Below, in pieces: positions 34,760-41,753 of a stretch of 64,000 bases of DNA. This stretch comes from Tabrizicola_A aquatica (lineage in GTDB: Bacteria; Pseudomonadota; Alphaproteobacteria; Rhodobacterales; Rhodobacteraceae): assembly GCA_965194375.1 (NCBI GenBank), contig OZ239428.1; one strand, given 5' to 3'. How positions within the stretch are numbered: position 1 is the stretch's first letter; each line of letters begins with the position of its first letter. The position numbers were made by a program, and so were the translations under genes. The notes below the pieces were generated by a model. That model was not told where the DNA came from. It made no database searches and saw only the letters and a program-made list of their open reading frames with translations.

Positions 34760-36175
34760 ATGTCCGCCGCACCCGCCGCTCAGGTTGTCACCCGCTTTGC
34801 CCCCTCGCCCACCGGCTATCTGCACATCGGCGGCGGACGGACGGCCCTGTTCAACTGGCTTTACGCGCGCGGTCGTGGCGGCAAGTTCCTGCTCCGTATT
34901 GAGGACACCGACCGCGAGCGGTCGACCCCCGAGGCAACCGCGGCGATTCTCAAGGGCCTGACATGGCTTGGCCTTGACTGGGACGGCGATGTGGTCAGCC
35001 AGTTCGAACGCAAGGACCGCCACGCCGAGGTGGCCCATGAAATGCTGGCGCGCGGCACGGCCTATAAGTGTTTCTCCACGCCCGAAGAGATCGCCGCCTT
35101 CCGCGCCGAGGCCGAGGCCAAGGGCGCCAGCTATGCCGTCTTTCAAAGCCCATGGCGCGATGTTGACGCAGCTAACCACCCCGATGCCCCCTATGCCATC
35201 CGCATGAAGGCCCCCCGCACGGGTGAGACCGAGATTCATGACGAGGTTCAGGGAATCGTAACCATCAAGAACGAAACTCTCGACGACATGATCGTTCTGC
35301 GCTCGGACAACACGCCGACCTATATGCTGGCCGTGGTGGTGGACGATCACGATATGGGCGTGACCCATGTGATTAGGGGGGATGACCACCTGAACAACGC
35401 CGCGCGTCAGCAAATGGTCTACACCGCCATGGGCTGGACCGTGCCGGTCTGGGCCCATATCCCGCTGATCCACGGGCCGGATGGCAAGAAACTCTCCAAA
35501 CGCCACGGCGCCACCGGGGTCGAGGAATATCAGGCCATGGGCTACCCGGCCGCGGGCATGCGCAACTATCTCACCCGGCTTGGCTGGGCGCATGGCGACG
35601 CCGAGATTTTCACGACCGCCGAAGCAATGCAGATGTTTGACCTCAAGGGAATCGGTCGCGCGCCGGCCCGGCTTGACTTCAAAAAGCTGGAAAACACCTG
35701 CGGCCATCACATGGCCATGACGCCCGATGCTGCACTGCTGCATGAATTGGACGGATTTCTGCAAGCCGCAGGCCGCCCCGCCCTGACTGACGCGCAGCGC
35801 GACAGGCTGTCGCGTGGGCTTTATTGCATCAAAGACCGCGCGAAAACCTTTCCAGAACTGCTTGAAAAAGCTCAATTTGCCATGGCATCGCGCCCTGTCG
35901 TCGCCGATGAGGCCGCTGCCAAGGCGCTTGATACGGTATCCCGTGGTATACTGAAATCATTGACGCCGCGACTGCAAAATGCTAGCTGGACAAAAGAGGG
36001 CTTGGAGTCGATCCTCAACGATGCTGCCGCAGAAAATGGGATCGGCTTCGGCAAACTCGCCGCCCCTCTGCGTGCCGCTTTGGCGGGGCGCACTGCAACG
36101 CCCAGCGTGTTCGACATGATGCTGGTCATCGGTCGGGATGAAACGATTGCCCGGTTGACGGACGCTGCGGCCTAA
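34760..36175 (+). CDS. gltX: Glutamyl-tRNA synthetase
   Basis: The 471-residue class I synthetase charges tRNA-Glu. The HIGH-type motif is in PSPTGYLHIGGGRTALFNW and the KMSKS-type in DGKKLSKRHGATG. The C-terminal helical anticodon-binding part is present. It is divergent from comEC. Confidence 0.96.
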   Translation: MSAAPAAQVVTRFAPSPTGYLHIGGGRTALFNWLYARGRGGKFLLRIEDTDRERSTPEATAAILKGLTWLGLDWDGDVVSQFERKDRHAEVAHEMLARGTAYKCFSTPEEIAAFRAEAEAKGASYAVFQSPWRDVDAANHPDAPYAIRMKAPRTGETEIHDEVQGIVTIKNETLDDMIVLRSDNTPTYMLAVVVDDHDMGVTHVIRGDDHLNNAARQQMVYTAMGWTVPVWAHIPLIHGPDGKKLSKRHGATGVEEYQAMGYPAAGMRNYLTRLGWAHGDAEIFTTAEAMQMFDLKGIGRAPARLDFKKLENTCGHHMAMTPDAALLHELDGFLQAAGRPALTDAQRDRLSRGLYCIKDRAKTFPELLEKAQFAMASRPVVADEAAAKALDTVSRGILKSLTPRLQNASWTKEGLESILNDAAAENGIGFGKLAAPLRAALAGRTATPSVFDMMLVIGRDETIARLTDAAA

Positions 36176-36255
36176 CAAGGCCCAGGCCGACAGCCTGACG
36201 GAACGCCGCGCGGTCCGGGCCACAGGCCCACCGCGCCATTGATGGGGGACGGAAG

Positions 36256-37551
36256 ATGGCCGAACAGATCAAGACCGCAACGCTCAACCTTGACGGCAAG
36301 ACCTATGATCTGCCGGTCTATGCTCCAACGCTTGGGCCCAATGTGCTGGACATCGGCAAGCTCTACGCTCAGGCCGATGTCTTCACCTTCGACCCCGGCT
36401 TCACCTCGACGGCCGCCTGCGAAAGCGCGATCACCTATATCGACGGCGACAAGGGCGAGCTTTTGCACCGCGGCTATCCGATCGAGCAGCTTGCCAAAGA
36501 ATCGCACTACCTCGAACTGTGCTACCTGCTCTTGTATGGCGAACTGCCCACCGCCGCCCAGCAGGCCGATTTTGAGGCCCGCATCACGCGCCACACTATG
36601 GTGCATGAACAGATGCACAACTTCTTCCGCGGCTTCCGCCGTGACAGCCACCCAATGGCCACCATGGTGGGTGTCGTGGGCGCAATGTCAGCCTTCTACC
36701 ACGACAGCCTTGACATCAACGACCCGTGGCAGCGCGAGGTCGCGGCGATCCGGATGATCGCCAAGGTGCCAACAATCGCCGCCATGGCCTATAAGTATTC
36801 GGTCGGCCAGCCCTTCGTTTATCCCAAGAACAGCCTGAGCTACGCGGGCAACTTACTGCGTATGTGCTTTGCGGTTCCTGCCGAGGACTATGTGGTCAAC
36901 CCGGTCCTCGAAAAGGCGATGGACCGCATCATGATGCTCCATGCCGACCACGAGCAGAACGCCTCCACCTCCACCGTGCGTCTGGCGGGCTCCTCGGGCG
37001 CCAACCCCTTTGCCTGCATCGCTGCCGGCATTGCCTGCCTCTGGGGCCCGGCCCATGGCGGCGCCAATCAGGCCTGCCTTGAGATGCTCAAGGAAATCGG
37101 CACAGTTGACCGCATCCCCGAATATGTCGCCAAGGCCAAAGACAAGAACTCCGGCTTCCGCCTGATGGGCTTTGGCCACCGCGTCTACAAAAACTTTGAC
37201 CCCCGCGCCAAGGTGATGAAAGAATCCGCGGATGAGGTGCTCAGCCTCCTCGGCGTTGACAACAACCCGCTGCTGCAGGTCGCCAAAGAGCTTGAGCGTA
37301 TCGCCCTGTCGGACGAGTATTTCATCTCGAAAAAGCTCTACCCGAACGTCGATTTCTACTCAGGCATCATACTCGAGGCGATGGGCTTCCCCACCTCGAT
37401 GTTCACACCGATCTTCGCCATCTCGCGCACCGTCGGCTGGATCTCGCAGTGGAAAGAGATGATCGGCGAAAAGAACCAAAAGATCGGCCGCCCGCGTCAG
37501 CTCTATGTCGGCTCGGCCAAGCGCGACTATGTCGATCTGCGCCACCGCTAA
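36256..37551 (+). CDS. gltA: Citrate synthase
   Basis: The 431-residue type II enzyme joins oxaloacetate and acetyl-CoA at the entry of the TCA cycle. Active-site parts are HADHEQNASTSTVR, GPAHGGANQ, MGFGHRVYKNFDPRA and the catalytic Asp in the VDFYSGI stretch. GGACGGAAG lies upstream of the ATG, and a hairpin terminator follows the stop. Confidence 0.97.
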   Translation: MAEQIKTATLNLDGKTYDLPVYAPTLGPNVLDIGKLYAQADVFTFDPGFTSTAACESAITYIDGDKGELLHRGYPIEQLAKESHYLELCYLLLYGELPTAAQQADFEARITRHTMVHEQMHNFFRGFRRDSHPMATMVGVVGAMSAFYHDSLDINDPWQREVAAIRMIAKVPTIAAMAYKYSVGQPFVYPKNSLSYAGNLLRMCFAVPAEDYVVNPVLEKAMDRIMMLHADHEQNASTSTVRLAGSSGANPFACIAAGIACLWGPAHGGANQACLEMLKEIGTVDRIPEYVAKAKDKNSGFRLMGFGHRVYKNFDPRAKVMKESADEVLSLLGVDNNPLLQVAKELERIALSDEYFISKKLYPNVDFYSGIILEAMGFPTSMFTPIFAISRTVGWISQWKEMIGEKNQKIGRPRQLYVGSAKRDYVDLRHR

Positions 37552-37570
37552 GTCCTCTAGAACCAAATCC

Positions 37571-37607
37571 AAACGGGCGGCCAGATCAGGCCGCCCGTTT
37601 GCTTTTT
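37571..37607 (+). terminator. gltA terminator
   Basis: AAACGGGCGGCC and GGCCGCCCGTTT form a 12-bp perfect stem with a 6-nt loop, followed by GCTTTTT. Confidence 0.9.
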
Positions 37608-37629
37608 CCCTTGCCTTTCCAACGGGCCC

Positions 37630-37685
37630 TGCCTTCAATGCGGTCCAAATATCCCACGGGGGTCCGGGGGTGTGAAACCCCCGGT
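37630..37685. repeat. Extragenic palindrome, ATATCC family
   Basis: GCCTTCAATGCGGTCCAAAT, ATCCCACGGGGGTCCGGGGG, then the hairpin GGGGGTGTGAAACCCCC: almost the same as at 29208-29262. It lies directly ahead of the next gene. Confidence 0.8.
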
Positions 37686-37693
37686 CGCAACGC

Positions 37694-38419
37694 TTGACCC
37701 ATCCTACCGAACGCCTTCTCGGCCTCGACATCGCCCGAAGCGCCGCCCTTCTGGGGATGGTGTGTTTTCACATCGTCTTTGACCTGCAGATGTTCGGTTA
37801 CCTGCCCTTTGGGACCACGCTGCACCCAGTCTTTTATTGGCATGCACGCCTCGTCGCAGGCAGTTTCTTGTTTCTGGCCGGGGTGTCGCTTTGGCTCGCG
37901 CATGGCCAAGGCATCAGCTGGCCCGCCTTCTGGCGCCGATGGATCAAGCTCGTGGCGGCGGCGGCGCTGGTGACAGTCACCACCTATGTCGCCTTGCCCG
38001 AGTATTTCGTCTATTTCGGCATTCTGCACTGCATCGCCGCCAGCAGCCTGATCGGGCTCTTTGCCCTGCGCCTGCCCGCCGCCGCTGTGGCAGCCCTTGG
38101 CGCGGTCATTATGGTGGCCAGCTACATCCTGCCCGACCCGGCCTTCAATGCGCCCCTTCTCCGCTTCATCGGCCTCGCCACGGAACCGGCAATGACCGTG
38201 GACTTTGAGCCGCTCTTCCCTTGGGTCGGCCCCTTCCTCTTGGGCCTCGCAAGCGCGAAATGGGCCAGCGCGCGGGGTCTTTTGCATCGGCTCGCCCTGC
38301 CTGACACACCAGTGCTGCGCCGCCTCGCCTGGCCCGGACAGCACAGCCTTGTGGTCTATCTTGTGCACCAGCCGATCCTCATCGCGCTGATCTGGGTGGC
38401 AAGCTATCTCTCCTCCTAG
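37694..38419 (+). CDS. DUF1624 / acyltransferase-like membrane protein
   Basis: This 241-residue inner-membrane protein has about six or seven hydrophobic helices and the opening LLGLDIARSAALLGMVCFHIVFDLQMFG, characteristic of DUF1624 (heparan-alpha-glucosaminide N-acetyltransferase-like) proteins. It may move acyl groups across the membrane, but the substrate is unknown. The best start is a TTG at 37694; the next in-frame ATG would remove the conserved N-terminus. Confidence 0.8.
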   Translation: MTHPTERLLGLDIARSAALLGMVCFHIVFDLQMFGYLPFGTTLHPVFYWHARLVAGSFLFLAGVSLWLAHGQGISWPAFWRRWIKLVAAAALVTVTTYVALPEYFVYFGILHCIAASSLIGLFALRLPAAAVAALGAVIMVASYILPDPAFNAPLLRFIGLATEPAMTVDFEPLFPWVGPFLLGLASAKWASARGLLHRLALPDTPVLRRLAWPGQHSLVVYLVHQPILIALIWVASYLSS

Positions 38420-38430
38420 GCCTGCGGCCT

Positions 38431-38470
38431 GTCGTCGAAAGCCCGAGGAGGGCCGAAGGCTCCGACGAGG
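38431..38470. repeat. Diverged copy of the CTCCTCGGGCGC repeat, reversed
   Basis: GTCGTCGAAAGCCCGAGGAG followed by GGCCGAAGGCTCCGACGAGG resembles the reverse complement of 20401-20436 in part. It lies between convergent genes and may serve as a bidirectional terminator. Confidence 0.45.
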
Positions 38471-38480
38471 CGCTGAAGCC

Positions 38481-39578
38481 TCAGAACAGCCGCGTCAAGG
38501 GCCAAGGCATCCAGCTCCACGGACGCTCCCCTTCGGCGCTGGGGTGGATGGCCTCGGAGACATCTCGCCCCACCACACGCGGTCGGCGCAACAAGAACAC
38601 CTTGGCCCAGCCCCGCGTCGTGCCCATCATGGGTGCCTTGGGGTCACACGGGTAGCGTGCTCGCCACCCCGGCGGCAGAGCCAAGCCCACTGCCTCGGCC
38701 CGCTCCAGCATCCAGACGAGGGGAATATTCGCCAAAGGCCGCGCCGCCGGAAAAGTGCCCACCTGCCCGCCCACATCCGAATGGCCACCACGAAACCACA
38801 GCTGCTGCACATTGCCCTCCCAGCCCGGCGGACACTCCCACATCACCGGCTCAAAGACCGCCCGCGTCTCATTCAGCGCCAGCGCCTGAAAGCCGTGGCG
38901 GATCGAGGATCCCAGATGGTGATTGTGAAACCGATGCTGCTTGTCGGTCAGCATCCACAGCAAGGGCAGCCGCAGCCCCAGTGCCTTGACCGTGTCCCAG
39001 ACCCCGACCATCTCAATCGGGGCCTCCTCATGACAATAGGCGCGCGAGAACGCCTGCGCGGCGGGGGACATCGGACCCTCGCGATAGTGCCGATAGGCCT
39101 GCCGGATCACCCGCTCGGTCGCCTCCTCGCGCCGTACCAACCCCACGCGGTCAATCACCCCAGCCAGACTGCGCACCGCAAAGGCCCCGCGCGAATAGCC
39201 GAAAAGGTAAATCCGGTCACCCGGCCGATACTGGCTGGCGAGCCACCCATAGGCCCGGGCGATCTGGCGGTTGATGCCACGCCCCTGCACAAAGCCAAAG
39301 GCGCGCCGCATCCCCTCCCATTGCAGGCCCTGTTCGTAATAGACCCGCCGCTCCACGCCCCGCTGATCGCCAAGCAAAAGCTTCAGCACCAGCCCCGCAT
39401 TGGTTTCATACCCCGGCTCCAAGAGTGACAGGGTGCCATCCAGAATGATGACATGATCGACAACGCCCCGCCTGCGGCCCGGCACCGGCGGCGCGGCCGG
39501 CTCCACCGTGGCAATGGGCTTGCCCTTCCACCAGCGCGACAGTCTTTCAATCAGCGACGTGACACACCCCCCGCACAA
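38481..39578 (-). CDS. DUF2235 alpha/beta-hydrolase
   Basis: The approximately 365-residue protein has the DUF2235 (Tle1-like phospholipase catalytic) layout: VIILDGTLS near residue 43, the nucleophile elbow FGYSRGAFAVRSLAG, GVWDTVKALG, and a C-terminal GGHSDVGG with the catalytic histidine. Relatives hydrolyse phospholipids, some as type VI secretion effectors. No secretion genes or immunity gene are next to it here, so a housekeeping role is equally possible. The start is a TTG and is uncertain. Confidence 0.8.
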   Translation of the reverse strand: MCGGCVTSLIERLSRWWKGKPIATVEPAAPPVPGRRRGVVDHVIILDGTLSLLEPGYETNAGLVLKLLLGDQRGVERRVYYEQGLQWEGMRRAFGFVQGRGINRQIARAYGWLASQYRPGDRIYLFGYSRGAFAVRSLAGVIDRVGLVRREEATERVIRQAYRHYREGPMSPAAQAFSRAYCHEEAPIEMVGVWDTVKALGLRLPLLWMLTDKQHRFHNHHLGSSIRHGFQALALNETRAVFEPVMWECPPGWEGNVQQLWFRGGHSDVGGQVGTFPAARPLANIPLVWMLERAEAVGLALPPGWRARYPCDPKAPMMGTTRGWAKVFLLRRPRVVGRDVSEAIHPSAEGERPWSWMPWPLTRLF

Positions 39579-39629
39579 CAGACCCTGTGACCAACAGGCT
39601 AAAGCTCACAAGGTTAACAAGACGATGCA

Positions 39630-39657
39630 AAACGGGCGCCCACAAGGGACGCCCGTT
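39630..39657 (-). terminator. Terminator downstream of the decarboxylase gene
   Basis: On the reverse strand AACGGGCGTCCC and GGGCGCCCGTT form a stem with loop TTGT, followed by a short T-run. It would end transcripts of the gene at 39684-40829. Confidence 0.7.
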
Positions 39658-39683
39658 GAAAAAGCCGATATGGGCCAAAGGAG

Positions 39684-40829
39684 TTACAGCTGCAGGCCCA
39701 GAACCGTGACCAGCCCCAGCTCCCCAAAGCCGTTGAACCGGCTGTTGGTCACCGTGGAATAGGCGCCCATCCCTTCAAAGATCACGAAATCACCCTCGGC
39801 GATGTCATCCGGGAAGGGCAGATCGCCCGGCAGACGGTCCACCGAATCGCAGGTCGGGCCAAAGCAGATGCGGCCATGCACCGCGCCCTTGCGGCGCTGA
39901 CCTGCCGGGGTCAGCACCGTGATGCGGTCGATGATGCCGATCTGGCCAAGCTCAAAGAGTGAGCCATAAAGCCCGTCGTTCAAGAACACATGCGTGCCAT
40001 CGCGCACCGCCTTGACCCGGGCGGCCAGCGTGAAGGCATCGCCGCACATCGCGCGCCCCGGTTCGCAGACCAACTCGGGCCGCTCGGCACCGAAGGCCTC
40101 ATCCGTCACGCGGTCGATGGTGGCAAAGGTCTCTTCCAACTGCGGCAAGACGCCAACCGCGCGGTGGTTGGGGAACCCGCCCCCAACGTTCAGCCGCGCA
40201 ATCTTGACGCCCGCCTTTTGCGCAATCACAGCCGCCGCACGGATATAGGACGCCCAAGCCGCCGGATCGGTGCATTGCGTGCCGGGATGGAAGGTGATCG
40301 AGGGGATGAACCCTGCATCGGCCACGGTTTTCAGAAGCTCAACGGCGACCTCCTCGGTCGCACCGAACTTGGCGCCAAAGTTATAGGCCGCACCCGCCAC
40401 CGGCAGCTTGAAGCGCACCGAAATCTCACAGCCCTTGACCGGCACCATCTCGATCAGCTTGGCCAATTCGCTGTGGCTGTCCACCGACCACGACTTGACC
40501 TGCCGCGCCACGCCATGGGCGATCTCGGCGCGCGAGCGCACGGGGTTGTTGTAATGAATGGCCGCATCCGGCGCGAGGCGGCGGATCAGATCAATCTCGA
40601 AGGGTGAGGCGCAATCAAAGCCTTTGATCCCCGCCGCAACCAAGTTCTCCACGATCTCTTCGCCCGGGTTCGACTTGACCGCATAGGTCACAAGGCCGGG
40701 AAACCCCGCCAAGAACCTCCGCCCCACGGCCTGCACGGCGCTGGGGGCGAAAAACAGCACCGGGTTCTCCGGCTGCTGATGTTTCAGGAATTCGGTCGGA
40801 TTGGTCCAGATTGTCTTAGACAGTCCCAT
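39684..40829 (-). CDS. Ornithine/lysine decarboxylase (fold type III)
   Basis: The 381-residue PLP enzyme is of the eukaryotic-type ODC family. The PLP lysine is Lys52 in TYAVKSNPG, the glycine-rich phosphate loop is LNVGGGFP (213-220), and the catalytic cysteine Cys327 is in CFGPTCDSVDR. It makes putrescine or cadaverine for polyamine synthesis. The ATG at 40829 gives the normal family length; the longer frame upstream is not supported. It is divergent from an Lrp-type regulator, with palindromes between. Confidence 0.9.
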   Translation of the reverse strand: MGLSKTIWTNPTEFLKHQQPENPVLFFAPSAVQAVGRRFLAGFPGLVTYAVKSNPGEEIVENLVAAGIKGFDCASPFEIDLIRRLAPDAAIHYNNPVRSRAEIAHGVARQVKSWSVDSHSELAKLIEMVPVKGCEISVRFKLPVAGAAYNFGAKFGATEEVAVELLKTVADAGFIPSITFHPGTQCTDPAAWASYIRAAAVIAQKAGVKIARLNVGGGFPNHRAVGVLPQLEETFATIDRVTDEAFGAERPELVCEPGRAMCGDAFTLAARVKAVRDGTHVFLNDGLYGSLFELGQIGIIDRITVLTPAGQRRKGAVHGRICFGPTCDSVDRLPGDLPFPDDIAEGDFVIFEGMGAYSTVTNSRFNGFGELGLVTVLGLQL

Positions 40830-40875
40830 CGGCGTGATCCTTTCTGCCAACAAGATGCGTGACCTCCTCCGTTGC

Positions 40876-40893
40876 CATACCAAATATGGTATG
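40876..40893. promoter_or_regulatory. Palindrome upstream of the decarboxylase gene
   Basis: CATACCA-AATA-TGGTATG is a perfect inverted repeat 47 bp before the decarboxylase start. It is a likely binding site for a dimeric regulator, possibly the neighbouring Lrp-type protein. Confidence 0.5.
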
Positions 40894-41024
40894 AACGGCC
40901 TCGGCACCCGCGCGGTTTTTCCAAACCAGGCCAGGTGCGTATGAGCCGCCCTTTTCCTGCAACTGAGGATGCCGCATATGAGTGACAAACTCACCGAACA
41001 AAACTATATATTCGTCGTGAATCA

Positions 41025-41039
41025 TCGTCATAATGACGA
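41025..41039. promoter_or_regulatory. Palindrome upstream of the Lrp-type gene
   Basis: TCGTCAT-A-ATGACGA is a perfect 15-bp palindrome ending 18 bases before the Lrp start, where autoregulation would act. Confidence 0.5.
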
Positions 41040-41057
41040 AAAACATGGGCAAAATGC

Positions 41058-41489
41058 ATGGATGACCTCGATCGCAACATTCTGACCCTTCTGGGGGCCG
41101 ATGCACGGATGTCCGTGGCCACCTTGGCGCGGCGGTTGAAGGTGGCACGCTCCACCATTCAGGCCCGGCTCGAGCGGCTCGAGACCTCGGGAATCATCGC
41201 CGGCTACACGCTGAAACTGGGCGAGGCGGCACGTCAGGGACGCCTGCGCGCCAGTGTGCTCCTCACGATCGAACCGCGCAGCCAAGCCGCCATTCTGACG
41301 CGGCTGAAGGGCATCAGCGAGGTTGAACGCGTATTCACCACTTCAGGCCGCTTCGACCTTCTCTTGCAGGTCGCGGCCTCGAACACCCAAGTGCTGGATT
41401 CAGTTCTGGACCAAATCGGCGCGCTGACCGGGGTGAAATCGTCTGAAAGCCTGATTCACCTCTCCACCCGGCTGGACCGGGCGGTGTAA
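41058..41489 (+). CDS. Lrp/AsnC-family regulator
   Basis: This 143-residue protein has an N-terminal helix-turn-helix (about 1-50, LARRLKVARSTIQARLERLE) and a C-terminal RAM domain for ligand binding and oligomerisation (about 65-140). Its divergence from the decarboxylase gene suggests it senses an amino acid and controls that gene. Confidence 0.92.
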   Translation: MDDLDRNILTLLGADARMSVATLARRLKVARSTIQARLERLETSGIIAGYTLKLGEAARQGRLRASVLLTIEPRSQAAILTRLKGISEVERVFTTSGRFDLLLQVAASNTQVLDSVLDQIGALTGVKSSESLIHLSTRLDRAV

Positions 41490-41596
41490 CCCGACCAAAG
41501 GAGCCACCTCGGGGGGCATTGAGCCCCCGCTCGGCGGCGGCGGTGCCAGCATGGGCCTGACACGCAGCGCCTAGAGCCTAGCGTGGATGCCTCCGG

Positions 41597-41670
41597 CGGG
41601 AGTATTTGGGCCAAGATGAAGATCAAAGGGCGCGCCGATCCATGGCTTGCGCCTTTCAAAATACTCCCCG
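41597..41670. repeat. Inverted pair of GGAGTATTT repeats
   Basis: CGGGAGTATTTGGGCCAAGA is followed 30 bases later by GGCTTGCGCCTTTCAAAATA and CTCCCCG, the same arrangement as at 25218-25292. It lies between the Lrp gene and valS. Confidence 0.7.
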
Positions 41671-41753
41671 CGGAGCGGAGTTCAGCGGTGCCAAGTGCTT
41701 GGCCTTTTTCCCTTGAGCGGCTAAAGCAGGTCCAAGACAAAAGGATGCCTGCG

